A stretch of 64,000 nucleotides of DNA. Source: Sporothrix humicola. Taxonomy: Eukaryota > Ascomycota > Sordariomycetes > Ophiostomatales > Ophiostomataceae. Of this stretch, positions 22,848 to 34,751 are shown one piece after another; positions within the stretch are counted from its first letter, which is position 1, and every line of letters starts with the position of its first letter. The DNA lies in NCBI GenBank assembly GCA_021396245.1, contig WNYE01000043.1, positions 281,411 to 345,410 on the forward strand, read 5' to 3'. Below the pieces are notes generated by a model. The model was not told where the DNA came from. It saw nothing but the letters and a program-made list of their open reading frames with translations, and did no database searches. The translations under genes were made by a program, and so were the position numbers.

Positions 22848-24105
22848 TTCGACGTGAGGGGGTATGGTAGGAAGAAGAGAGAGATTGTCGGTTATTTTGT
22901 GACCCTCCGACCTGAGCTCGAGTTGGTCGAGAGGTCAGGGTAATGGATTCACCTTCGTGACGAGGTGAGGGCAGTGAATTCGCCGCCCGATGGGCACATG
23001 ATCGAGTGAAAACGCAGTTTACAGAGGTTCGAGGTGACAGGCGAGGAGGCAAAAGGAAGAATATGTTTCGAGAAGTATAGGTATTGTCACCAGGATCGAT
23101 GACCAGGATCGACTTGCCCTGGGAGAGGTTAGGACGGCACAAAAGAATCCGGCTCCAAAAGTGGTCAAAAAATGAAGCCGGATTGAAAAGGCCTTGGATG
23201 ATGCTGTGCCAAGGCTATCTCAGCTAACCAAGCTCGAAGAAATACAGTAGACAATGCTTCTTTATCTCTCGGGTCGTCGGAGTGCTCGTGGCAGCAATCT
23301 GGAGCTGCGGGCAGGTCGTGGTGTTGATGCTTTCGATACGAGAGAGGTGGAGGGAGTTTTTGGTGATGTCTCTTTTTTAACACCCTTTTGGTGTTCGACG
23401 TGGTTGCACTTTGGAGATTCACGCTTTGGCGTGTTTTTTGGCGTTAGTTTGCTGCCCCACACTGTATGTCAACTTTTATTTTTGGTATTTTTGGAGGGAA
23501 GGAGACACCAAAACTTTAGCGGGTTGCTCCTGCACGCCTCTTTGCCTCCTAATTAACTTTGGTCTGAAGTTGCAGGCGCGTTGGTGGTGTTAATACCGGA
23601 CCCACACCTGAGCTGGGTCGAGCCTGCCGCAGACAACCAACGGCACAGGGGTGTTTCCAAGTAGATGATAGCTCCCTGGGGCGTTCTAGGGGGAAGGCGC
23701 CATGGTGGCCGTTTTTGGGGGGCCCCTTTGTTTGGTAAGTTAGGAGCCAGCAGCCCTTGAGCTCTTTTCGGAAAACATCATCGACACTGCCAGGTGTTCA
23801 TATTCTGACGACGACATAATCCAGGCCACAACGACCTGCACTCCCTCTCGTTTCATTCTTTTGGCCTTTTTCCCTTCTCGATTAGTTTTCCGACGAGAAA
23901 ACCGCACAGATCTCGCCGTTCTACCCGACAATGCATCGGTGAAAGCGAGGCAAACGAGACCGAAACGAACGAAACCCCAAATTTCTAGAGACAAACACGC
24001 ACACGACAAACGGGCATCGAATTCCTCTTCTCTACTTTGCGACAGCTTGGCACGAACGACCGCGTCAAACGCCCTCCCTGCCCCTTTGCAGGTGCAACGC
24101 ACAGA
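22848..24105. promoter_or_regulatory. Divergent promoter region, SEN1 / AVT transporter
   Basis: 1258 bp between divergent starts. There is C/T-rich DNA before the AVT start (about 23845-23880). A CAG 15-17 bases upstream of the AVT ATG (in CTTTGCAGGTGCAACGC) could be a 5' UTR intron acceptor, but no donor is assigned. No coding gene is seen. Confidence 0.5.
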
Positions 24106-25996
24106 ATGGCCAAGGCCAAGTCGCCAAGGAGCGGCGGCGGTGGTGGAAGCGACAGCTTACGTAGCCAAAATGGAAACGAAGCAGCTGCAGCAGGCGACGA
24201 GAACATTGGCCTGTTGACGTCAACAGCAGGCGACGATGCGGGCGACGACGATATCTTTGGCGACGAGCACGGCACTGCCGGGAGCAGTATAGGCGACGAT
24301 GCAAAGCCCTCCTCACAAGACCAAGACGAAGTACGGCCACCAGCCTCGCGAACAGCTTCGGGCACTCGACTGCCGCCAAACCTCATCTCGTCGTCAGCCC
24401 ATGGCGGCGCCGGGTCGCTCCGGACGCCCCGGACACCGCGCACGCCGAATCGAGTGCGGTTCGACTTGACGCCCGTCGAGGCAGTGCATCCCAACGGCCA
24501 CTCTCCACGAAACAACTCTGGCGACTATTCGGACGACGACGATGACGACATGGACCACTTTGACCTCGACAATGCCCCCGAGAACCTCGACCGCCAGCAC
24601 CGCCTGCCGTTGCTCACAGACATCGAGGCGCCCTCGGTCACACTGGCGCGTTCAGGCGAAATAGATACACAAGTGGACGTGGAAGAGTGGGCAGAGCGCG
24701 AGCGCAACCGGCCCAAGTCGGGGCTCAGCAGCGCGTTTATGAACATGGCCAACAGCATTATCGGCGCCGGCATCATTGGCCAGCCGTACGCGATGAAGCA
24801 GGCTGGACTGGTGGCGGGCGTTGTGCTGCTGGTTTTCCTTACATTCCTCGTCGACTGGACCATCCGGTTGATCGTGATCAACAGCAAGATGAGCGGCGCA
24901 AGCAGCTTCCAGGGTACAGTCGAGCACTGCTTTGGGCGCACGGGGCTGATCGCCATCAGTCTGGCGCAGTGGGTGTTTGCATTTGGCGGCATGGTGGCCT
25001 TTGGCGTGATTGTGGGCGACAGCATCCCGCACGTGCTGACGGCGGTATGGCCGGGCTTGCCCGATGTGCCGGTGCTCGGCCTGTTGACGGACCGGCGCGT
25101 GGTCATTGTGGTGTTTACACTGTCGGTGTCGTACCCTCTGACACTGTACCGGGATATTGCGAAGCTCGCCAAGGCCAGCACGTTTGCGCTGATCAGCATG
25201 CTGGTCATTATCGTGACTGTCCTCGTCCAGGGTGCCATGGTCCCCAAGGAGGAGCGCGGGTCGTTCTCGCGGCCGCTGCTGACCGTGAACTCGGGCATTT
25301 TCCAAGCTATCGGCGTCATTTCTTTTGGTGAGTTGCACTGCTCATATATTATTATATTAGTTTGTCATTGTTGCCCCTTACTAACACAGTCCAGCCTTTG
25401 TTTGCCATCACAACTCCCTCCTTATCTACGGCTCGCTCAAGACGCCCACGATCGACCGCTTCTCGCGTGTCACGCATATCTCGACCGCCGTGTCCATGGT
25501 GGCCTGCATGCTCATGGCCCTTGCCGGCTTCCTGACCTTTGGCGACAAGACGCTCGGCAACGTGCTCAACAATTTCCCCAACGACAACACCATGGTCAAC
25601 GTGGCCCGTCTCTGCTTCGGCCTCAACATGCTGACCACGCTGCCGCTCGAGGCGTTTGTGTGCCGCGAGGTCATGTTCAACTACTACTTCCCCAACGAGC
25701 CCTTCAACATGCACCTGCACCTCATCTTCAGCACCAGCCTTGTCGTCAGCGCCATGACGCTCAGTCTCATTACCTGTGACCTGGGCGCCATCTTTGAGCT
25801 TGTCGGCGCCACGAGCGCCTGCGCCATGGCGTACATCCTGCCGCCGCTCTGCTACATCAAGCTGACGACGCGCAGCTGGCGCACCTACATGGCGATGGGC
25901 GTCGTGGTGTTTGGCTGCGCTGTCATGGTCATTAGTCTGCTGCAGGCACTGGGCAAGATCATCAGCGGCGAGGGTGGAACTGCTCAATGCAGATAG
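24106..25996 (+). CDS. AVT-family vacuolar amino-acid transporter, 1 intron
   Basis: A protein of 607 residues. Exon 1 is 24106-25327 and exon 2 is 25395-25996, with a 67-nt intron (GTGAGT donor, CTAAC, CCAG acceptor) that restores SFAFVCHHNSLLIYGSL. The N-terminal ~215 residues are hydrophilic, Asp/Ser-rich with RTPRTPRTP, probably cytosolic and phosphorylated. From NMANSIIGAGIIGQPYAM on, there are about 11 hydrophobic segments of the amino acid/auxin permease fold. The match is to SLC38-type and yeast Avt vacuolar carriers, closest by eye to the Avt2 group, but I do not assign a number. The ATG at 24106 is the first in frame after a C/T-rich leader. Confidence 0.92.
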
Positions 25997-27365
25997 ATGG
26001 AGGGGCCGCATCATTCGTCTTGCTGTCCTAGGCGACATACACTTCACACGAAACCTTTACTTTTTACGTTCCTTTTTCTTGCTTGTTTCATATGTCTTTA
26101 TTAACAGCGAAGTGTTCGCGTGTTGCATATATACTCAGTCTACAGCATTTGCCTCCCCTTTGGGATACATCATAAAAGGTGTTGGGACTATTTATACTGG
26201 GATACTTATCATATCTCTTACTGGCCGTTTTGTTTGTTTCCTTGTTCTCTTGTATAATATATACCTAATGTTTATGCACATGGCCAAACTCTTTTTTCAC
26301 GTTGTCTTCTACGTCTTTTGCCTTTATTCTGTGAGGCTCCGAAAAGAAACTAAGTTCTAGAAACTGCATCATCTTGAATATTCAACCTGGCGTCAACCGC
26401 GGAATACGACAAATACAGGCCAATCACGGCGGTCCAAACCAAGAACCAAAGAAGACGACTTGCCACTTCTCTGCGGCAGCACCTCTCTAGACGTTATCAG
26501 CACACGACAAGTTGCTGTGAACCATGCTTTACTACTTATCCCCACTCCACTCCCTCCACAAGCACAAGTGAGGCGCAACGCCAAAAGGCCCTGAAAAAAA
26601 CGACACTATGCTGGGCGTAAGTGTTCTTCTGTTCTTGTCTTTGTTCCCATGACACCTCTCAAGGCAGCCCACGCCTAGCATTTTACTTCACTTTGGTATT
26701 GAGAGGCCAACTTTCCCCAAATACTCCGCTGTACTTGACTCAAGAAGAAACCCTTGGGCTCGATAATTCAAATAGACTTGATTAGACTTGTTCCTAGACT
26801 TGGTCAGCTTAAATCAATAGAAGGATAAGCCGACCAATACGGTCACGCTGATTTGCCGAGTATCTCTGACAAGCTCACTGCTCCATACTAGTCAACTACA
26901 CACTAGCAACGTCAACTCCTCTTTCACAAGGCACTTATCAGCATTTAAGAAGGGTCGAGGAACAGGGCAAATAGAAGAAACAAGGCGATCCCGAAGTGTG
27001 CATCCTGACCCCCACACTTGTACCAAGTAAACCGGGCAGTGACTGTGATTTTGTAGGTTTCCTGTCTTTTCAAAAAGGGAAGGATGGATCGGAACATTTG
27101 TAAGAGCAAGAAGGAGGAGGGAGGGGCGCGCCCGATGTCGTGTGGGAGGCACCTGCCTGCGTGTGCATATGCGTTGTCACGTCGTTCTTTCCGTGAATAA
27201 GGGAAAGGGAAAGGGAAGAAAACAAAAGGACGAAAAGGAAGGATCGATCGCCGGAAAGGCAAGGAAAGTAAAAGAGAAAGAGCAAAAGAGGAATCTGGCA
27301 CGTGGTTGCCTTGGGAAAGCGTTGATGCACATCCGCCCCGTAAAGTTGCTCCTTCCCTTTTCTCA

Positions 27366-27391
27366 TGCACTCGTGCACTTGCTTTGCACCC
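27366..27391. promoter_or_regulatory. Two TGCRCNC metal-response-like cores
   Basis: TGCACTC (27366-27372) and TGCACCC (27385-27391) both fit the animal metal-response core TGCRCNC and sit 50-80 bp upstream of the TATA box of a Cys-rich gene. Fungal metal regulators use other sites, so the functional meaning is uncertain. Confidence 0.25.
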
Positions 27392-27442
27392 CGCGTGGCG
27401 CGCCTGCCCTGGCGATTTTACGTAGGTTCTTGCAACCACTAA

Positions 27443-27451
27443 TATAAAAAG
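27443..27451 (+). promoter_or_regulatory. TATA box and pyrimidine leader of the Cys-rich micropeptide gene
   Basis: TATAAAAAG lies 176 bp upstream of the ATG. It is followed by an almost uninterrupted C/T leader (27461-27530) and then an AAACAAA-rich, G-poor stretch to the start codon. This is the usual layout of strongly expressed filamentous-fungal genes. Confidence 0.7.
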
Positions 27452-27618
27452 CGTACGAGAAGCTTCCCCTCTTTTTCTGCTTCCCTCCGTTTCTCTTGTT
27501 TTCCCCCTTCTTCCTCTCTTCTCCCACTTCAAACAAACACAAATTGCAAACAAAACAAACTCAACTCTTTACCAAATCAAACCAAATCAACTCTCCAACT
27601 CTTTCAACAACCACCGAA

Positions 27619-27779
27619 ATGCACGGCAACGATTGTCCCAAGTGCGGCACCGCCATCGCCAGCGGCACCAAGACCTGCGGCTCCTGCAACTCGGTAAGTT
27701 TTGCTCTGACTTTTACGACGAAGCCATACCTCTTGAACACTTGACTAACACGTTTCCCATACAGTCCTGCCCTGTGTAA
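27619..27779 (+). CDS. 29-residue Cys-rich micropeptide (metallothionein-like or zinc-knuckle), 1 intron
   Basis: Exon 1 is 27619-27693 (25 codons) and exon 2 is 27765-27779, which encodes SCPV and a TAA stop. The 71-nt intron has GTAAGT, a CTAAC branch point and an ACAG acceptor, all close to consensus. The peptide has five cysteines: CPKCG, then CGSC ten residues after the second Cys, then a Cys near the C-terminus. It has no signal peptide. Two CxxC knuckles suggest metal binding, as in the small fungal metallothioneins, but Cys content is lower than in the Neurospora copper metallothionein and the family is not certain. The strong promoter and leader and the clean intron argue that it is a real gene despite its length. 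Confidence 0.72.
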
Positions 27780-29592
27780 ATACACTGCGCAGCGTACATA
27801 TGTATGCACGCCCATGGCAAGCATATCCTTTTTTGACGATGATGATGATGACGACGAGATGAGGAACGATTGAAAGGGCGGCCCCGAGAATGGGGTTTGA
27901 GCCAACGGGAGACGATGCGAGGCTGCAACATTTGTTATTGCTTTGTTTTTTCGCCTCTTTTACCTATGAGAATGTCCAGAGATGGCCACTGCTTTGTATG
28001 TTTTTTACGTGCCTATAGCCATGACCACAAATATGCTCCTTTGACTAGGACGCTTCGATATCCTGTCCTTGATCTCCACTCCTTGCGTGTCCTAGTGACC
28101 ACTGTTGCCTATGTTGCCCACGATGCCCTTGTCGCCTATCGTCGTGTCCCTACCTTACTCAAAATGCTGTCCTACCTCATCATCGGTCCTAGATGGCAAA
28201 GACATGGTCCGTGGCTCAGCCCAGAACTATGGCCATCGTAGATAGATATCCCAGAACAGATGAACAGCCTAGGGTAGTCATCAGTTGGCCTTGCTGTAGG
28301 GCCTGTTTCACAGCCTTTTGCAATAGGTCTTTTGTGGGGAGTAGTCGTAATGGGCATCACATGAAGTAGGGGTTGTGTCACAGATAGCTTCGGAAGGTAG
28401 TACACTTGTTTAAGTAATAAGACAAACTATCTGTATTAAGCAGAATTAAAAGCCCTATGAAAGATATCATTCTATAGCAAAAAATCGAGAGCGGACACAA
28501 CGTAAAGAAAACGAACGTACAGGATAAGCTCGAAATGCAACTGATACTGATAGACCGTCTCCAGCAATGACAGATTCTATATCTCTCTGTAGACTCTCTT
28601 GTAAATCACTGTCAAGTGTACACTGTGCCGGCCTGTCGTCTCCCATGATATGATGTGCCCATCTCATTATTGTTCGCAAGAAAACGGCAAGAAAGTACAG
28701 CGGCAGGTGAGATGTCAAGTATGAGAACGAGAATAAAGACGAGAAATAAAGAAAGCTATGTTAAAGTAGACAGATGTAAAAAAAAAAACCCTGCGAGTTC
28801 CGCCATCCTCTCGCAAAATGTTAGCATCAAGCAACAGCATGAGACGAACGACTTGCCAAAGAGAACCAGAAACGACAACATGTGGAGGTCGAGAAAGAGG
28901 CTTCACACTCTTTCTCCCATCAGATGTGGCACGAGGCTATGGCTAGTCGGGCGGCTCGTAGCATGTTATTGTCAAGTAGCAGCGGCACGGAAGATGGAAC
29001 CGAAAACTCCCAGCCAATTCCATTATATCAGTTCGGCAAGTGCCGCCCTGGTTGAGCCAAATGTTCGTCAAAACGAGGGCCATCACGCCTCGGCTCAAGG
29101 CTAGGGGGGGCAAAACTGAACACTGATAACTGGGCCACGTAGTGGTATTACATCCCCGACTATCAAACAGAAAGGAGCACAGCATGTGAGAAGAAGAGAG
29201 GACTAGGTTAAAGAGAGAGAAAAAAAAATAAAACCTGGATTGTAAAAGAAAAAGGTTTGAAAAAAGTGCAAAAACAAATGGATTACAAAATGGGGTTGGT
29301 CGCAAAGAGCATAGTGACAAGTGAGACAGGAGAGAGATACAGAGATAGAGGGAAAAAGCCAGAGAGAATAAAGCCAGATAGAGGAAAGCCAGAAGTGCGT
29401 GTAAAAGAAGAGAGCCGTGCGCGCCCGCAAAATTGGCCAGCCAAGGGTGGAAGGGTATGCGAGGCTGGGCCACAAAGATAGGCCACGTGCTAGACTAGAT
29501 CGTTGTCCTGGTTGTTGTACGGCCTTTGACCATGGTCATATTGGTTGGTGCAGTTTCGTGCTTTGTGCCTTTGTGCGTTGTTGCGTCATTCT
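27780..29592. other. Intergenic between micropeptide gene and RHO1 3' end
   Basis: 1.8 kb of convergent downstream DNA. It contains a GATGATGATGATGACGACGA run near 27838 and A-rich tracts near 28778. No gene is seen. Confidence 0.5.
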
Positions 29593-31306
29593 TTACAGAA
29601 CCGTGCACTTGCTCTTCTTGCTGCCCCGCTTGCCGCTGCGCGAAAGCAGAGCGGCGCGGGTGGCGTGCTCAAACACCTCGCGGACACCCTCGTTGGTCTT
29701 GGCCGAGCACTCGAGGTACTTGTAGGCACCGATCTTCTTGCGGATGTCCTCGCCCTCCTCGGGCGAAACGGGCTTCTGGCTCGTCTTGCGCAGCTCCTCG
29801 ATAGTCTTGGGGTCGTAGCGGAGATCCTTCTTGCAGCCAACCAGGATGATGGGCAGACCCTGGCAGAAGTGCAGAACCTCAGAGATCCACTATGGGAGGG
29901 AAACGGGGTCAGTACACGATCATATTAACAGAAAGGGGGAAAAGGTGATATGAGCATACCTTCTCCTGGACGTTGTCGAGGGAGTCGGGCGAGTCGACGG
30001 CGAAGCAGATCAGGATGACGTGCGAGTCGGGGTAGGACAGAGGGCGCAACCGATCGTAATCCTCCTGGCCAGCAGTATCCCACAGGGCCAGCTCGACGTG
30101 CTTGCCATCGACCTCAACATCGGCGACATAGTTCTCGAAAACGGTGGGGACGTAGACCTGGTGAAAAGGACAATTGGGTTAGCAAGGCACAATGAGGGTT
30201 GGTGGTGAACCAAGCACTGAGTATTAATGGCATTGTCATCGCAGTCTTGAAGGCGGGCGGCGAGCGGCGAGCGGTATCTTTCTTTTCTTTTGTTGAAGGC
30301 ACAAGAATAGTGAATGCGGCTGAACAGGCGCCAAAAACAATTCATCCGTGTGGTTGGCCCGGATAGACTGAAAACCGAGTGGGAAGAGCAGTAGCGAATC
30401 ACAGCAATAGCAAAAGTATCCGAGAATCGCAGCGGCATGAGGCTGTCAGCAGCCAGCAGGGCGAATGACAGCAAGCAGTAATAGCGAACCGATGTTCTTG
30501 GATCGGGTAGGTTGGCCAGCTTGTGCATATGATATACCAATGGCAGGGGTATGGTATGTCCCTAGGTTGCCTGATTCCCGATGTGCAGTACCTGGTATCG
30601 TTTGTTCTGCTTGTTTTTCTGTGTTTGACTGGGATGAGGCTCCGCTTCGCTGTTGCCTTTACTCGCCTCCTGTCGTTTGTTATGCCGATTCGGAAGGATG
30701 ATTGCAATTGTAATCCTGATACCGTAGCCTGGCTAGCATTGCCGGGAAATATAGCGTTCCCTTTATCGAGTAGGCGCCGCCGCTCAATTCGCGTTGTCGA
30801 TGAATTCGGAGCAGGAAGGATGAAAAAAAAAAAAAAAAAAAGAAACGAGAAAGCCACTCGCCGCCTTGTGCCGGGTGATGCCATTCGAGACTGGATAAAG
30901 TGGTGGATGGGGTTATCTTACCTCAGGGAAAGTGCCCTTGGAGAAAACGCTGCAATGGAGGTTAGCACGAGATCGGCAATACGATAGGGGGTAGTGCGAT
31001 AGCAATGAGTTTGCAAATTGCGACGGGATGGGAGGCTGTGATGGCAAGCAGCGCCATCCGCCTGCATGTGGATGCAAGAGGCCGAGGCGAGCAAGCTGCC
31101 GGGACGACCAGCCGTTATCGCCAGATGCAGGAGCCCATCAAAAGGGCGCAGCAAGGGAGGAGAGGGAAGGGGAACAAGCGAGAGAAAAGGCTAGAAGAGG
31201 AGGAGACGGGGTCCAGCGACCGGGGAACGGAAACGTACATCAACAAACAGGTCTTGCCGCAGGCACCATCGCCGACGATGACGAGCTTCCGGCGAATCTC
31301 AGCCAT
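29593..31306 (-). CDS. RHO1: Rho1 small GTPase, 3 introns
   Basis: Four exons give 196 residues: 31239-31306, 30922-30949 (28 nt), 29960-30157 and 29593-29889. Introns are 289, 764 and 70 nt. The protein has the P-loop GDGACGKT, switch I VYVPTVFENYVADVEV, switch II WDTAGQEDYDRLRPLSY, the Rho insert region, and ends GSKKSKCTVL: a polybasic stretch and a CAAX box with Leu, predicting geranylgeranylation. Rho1 activates beta-1,3-glucan synthase and protein kinase C at sites of polarised growth. All splice junctions restore the invariant Rho sequence, so the model is firm. Introns 1 and 2 are far longer than any other here; intron 2 carries a 19-base A/T homopolymer. Confidence 0.97.
30823..30841. 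repeat. Poly(A) tract within RHO1 intron 2
   Basis: Nineteen consecutive A on the plus strand, so poly(T) in the RHO1 sense strand, about 80 nt inside the 5' end of intron 2. Confidence 0.85.
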
Positions 31307-34300
31307 TGTGGTGTTGTGTTGTTGTTGGGAGTTTGTTGGGTGTGGGTTGGGATCGGTCGAGCTGAGTCGGCGAGATCAAGGATCGGAAAGTCGGCGAGAC
31401 GAGACGACGAAATGCGAACAGCCAAAAAGGGGTGGAGGAGGAGAAAGAGGAGAAAAGAAGAGCGAAGGTGAGGAAGAAGAAAAGAAGGAGGAAGAAAAGA
31501 CGAGATGGAAGATGGATATAGCGAAAAGGGGGATGATGCTAGTAGATGACGAAGTGGGAATTTTTTGGCAGCGAAGAGGAAGAAACACTGGCCGAGAGAG
31601 AAGAAGAGGAGCTGTGTGGTGATGTATGGAGAAAAGAGAAGGGGGGGTTGGAAAAAGATGGTGGATGGATGGAACGGGGTTTTGGGTTGTTATTATGAGA
31701 AAGAAAAGAGGAGGAGGGAGGGAGGACCAGGGAGGGAAAAGTACGAGCAGGGCGCGGAAAGGGGAAAGAATGGGAGAATGGTAGGCGGAGCAAAGGGCAG
31801 GAGGCAGGCAGGCAGGGGGGCGTGGAGGGAGGGAGGAGCCAGCGAGAAGAACGACAAGACCGAGAAAAAGGAAAGAAAAAAGGCGGGTATGCATATGACG
31901 GGGCGGGCAGGTGCGGTGGAGGTAGCGGTGTTTGTCCCTGGAACTAGTGACGAAGGCGCTGGGACGGGCAGACATACTACGGACCACACATTCAAACACA
32001 GGCCAGATACAGATAGGGCAGGCGCGACTCTCAAGGACTCGACAACCAAGCAGGCACGACCAGGACAACGGCTGCCCGTTTCAGTGGGAACAGCTGGCAT
32101 ACTTGGCACAAGCGCCTCAGCGTGAAACAGAGGGCAAACGCTGGACAGCACCAGGGCCACGCCATCGCCGCGAAAAGGGTCCCAAAAGGCCCCAGAAAAG
32201 ACAAAAAACGAGATCATGGGCCAAGACAAACAAGACAAACAGCAGTTACCGGAGAGATGGGCGCGGTAGGCTCAATGAGCAGCGTGCGTTTCGTTTCCTG
32301 TCTTGGGTGGTTCGCGAAGCTAGTGGCAAGGTCTTGCAGGGCCCGGTAGGCCTCAGCCCCTGGAAAAAAAGCCCCTAAAAGGCATTAGAAGACATTGGTC
32401 GACCCTAATGATGCTGTGAGCTGTTCTTGCTGTTCCGATAAATACGGCGTATTGAAAGGACCGCCAATGCGAGAACCACAGCTGCGGGAGAGCATCTCCA
32501 TCGTTCTTTCCATGCGTTCAGCCCCGGCGCAGTGGTTGCCTCGATGGGTCGGCCTGATGTTCACCATGCAGAACTACAGAACTGTAGAACTGGCAGATGA
32601 GGAAGGACCGAAGCAGCCTACAGGACTCCGTATCTGTTAACGTGATGTTGACAGGCATCAAACAAAAGGATGATCCTGGAAATGACTCTATGGCCTGGCC
32701 ATCTGCCTGATTTGTTTTGTTTCCCTGACTGTTTGGCTGTTTGTCTGTTTGGCCATCTTCTTTGTTGGTTCGTTGGTGTGCATTTTTTCAGGGGACAAAC
32801 GGTGACGCTTGTAGCCCCCCCTGGCTCGTGCACGCTAGCCCCTGTCCAACGGTTGGAATTCCAGATGCAGATAAGCGATCAGCGATATGTATCTAACGCG
32901 GGCTCATGCTTCAGAGGCTCCGCTTCCAACCGAGACAACAGCAACGGGCAACTGCGGCATCAAAGGGAAGAAGCAGACAAAGAAGGCAGGAGCGATCAAT
33001 AACTTGGAGATGAGACATACGGAATACTCCGTACACAAAACGAAATACTCATGGACAAGTCAACAGAACCACTGCCCGATTACGACAAAAGACTACGAAG
33101 ATGGAGTGGTTCTGTCTACTAAAAACTAAAAATAGGGAAATGGCACTCGCCGAACAGCCATTCTAGTCCGCAAACGGGCAAGCCTCGGGGTAGACGTGGA
33201 AACGAAGAAAAGGGCAGAAAAGAGGCACTCGAGACACTGAAAGGGCGAAGGAAAAGAGTAAAAAATACTGGGAAAAAATACCGGGCACAGGAGTGGATGA
33301 GCCATGGCAGCCGGCGTTGCATCGATGACGGAGTCACCGCCCGGACTGCTCTGTATGAAGTTTCTTGGAGCGGTCTGCTTGTCTGCCGGCAGGAGCGAAC
33401 CAGGCAGGAGGCATGAGTGGGAACGGAATAGCAAATAACAGCACAAGGCACAAGGCAGGAGATAGGAGGCAGGAGCAGGATGATACATCCGGCCGAGTCA
33501 CTGCAGACGCAACAGACGGTGTGTGTCCCAAAGTCGTCAACATCTGACGCCAACAGTCGAAAGGCAAGAGAAGCACAGCAGCGGCACATTGCAGAGACAG
33601 GGCTGGTCTAGGCCTGGCCATGGCCATGCACTGAGGGAGTGAGAAGAAACAAGCGATGACGACTGCAACAACTGCGAAGAAACGGTGTGCGAGCAACTCG
33701 CATAGATGCATATGCCGACAAACTGGGGAGACTGGGTCGTGCTTGCCAGCCATCGTCGAGTCGAAGTCCTACCACCAGAATACAGGTAGGACTTTTAGTG
33801 GAGACAGCAACAGCCCTGGAGAACAGCGCCTTCCCACGAAATTACAGCGGCCACAGTTGACACAACACACGCTGTGTGCCCCGGAGCGTGCTGACGTAGA
33901 CTTGTCCACTCTTTCAAAATCGTCTTCTCCTCGTCTTTCGGTCCGTCTGTTTGTCAGTTTCCGTCCACTGAAGTGAGGCTGCTGGCAAGCAAGAATGCAG
34001 AGCTGAGGGTTCTGAATGCTGGCTGAGCATTGCTGGCGTCGTTGGTGTCTTGGCAAGGCAACTCAGCACGTGCACGGACATGCCAGGAAGGAACAAGAGA
34101 AAGCCTGATCTGATATGTGCATATCCTTTCCCTATGCAAATAGACAGTCTATTGAATTGTGTCAAGCCTCCCATGTCGTCAGTGAAAGTCGCCATTCTGC
34201 TCGTCTTGACTGTTTCGCCTCACAGCCTCAGCATCGCACGCCGCTTGGCATCTTTCGACACGAGACACTAGGCGACGCGCAAAGAAGCTGGAAAGGCGTA

Positions 34301-34751
34301 AAATGCCCTGTTTGTGAGCCTGTCGGGTTCGGCCTCGAATTAGAAGAAAGAATGCCGGGCCTTGGAGATTGGGTGGAAGGGTCACGTGCACCCCAAGTCT
34401 GACAGTATTCGCTCCTTCTGAGCTTCTCGAGCTTGGACCCACTTGCGACTTCCCAACCGGCCAATCCAATCCGGCTCAGGAAGAAACTAAGCTCCGAGAA
34501 AAAAATCACCAATTCGATATCGTACGCTCGACACCAAACAAACGGTTTCAACCGAGCTGTCAGGCAACGCATTGCACACACAGCACGCACCGCTGCACAC
34601 CCAATTGACGACTCTGCCGTGCGAGTGTGAGTGTGTGTTGATCCGACGACGAATTGACGAGGGACTGCCCACGACACGGCAGCATCCCAACCGACTTTTT
34701 ATCCCCCTCTTCTGGACTCTTTCCCCTTCGACCCACCTCACAACCGCCACG
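31307..34751. other. Divergent interval, RHO1 / MRPL40
   Basis: 3.4 kb between divergent starts. Next to RHO1 the plus strand is purine-rich for about 500 bp (31387-31900), equal to a long pyrimidine-rich leader and promoter for RHO1, and includes a G-quadruplex motif at 31716-31736. The remainder to 34751 has only short, unsupported open frames. No gene is seen. Confidence 0.55.
31387..31900 (-). promoter_or_regulatory. RHO1 pyrimidine-rich leader/promoter
   Basis: Read on the RHO1 sense strand this is a long C/T-rich tract ending about 80 bp upstream of the ATG. The same polarity precedes GLT1, the VTC gene, the 27.6 kb and the 40.6 kb genes, which supports a role in transcription start selection or in the 5' UTR. 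Confidence 0.55.

Larger units (their letters stand above)
25997..27618. other. Intergenic, AVT 3' end to micropeptide promoter
   Basis: 1.6 kb. It begins with the AT-rich AVT 3' region. In the middle is an unassigned patch (26524-26620) with two in-frame ATGs and a GTAAGT donor-like site (see findings). It ends with the TATA box and leader of the 27.6 kb gene. No other gene is seen. Confidence 0.5.
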
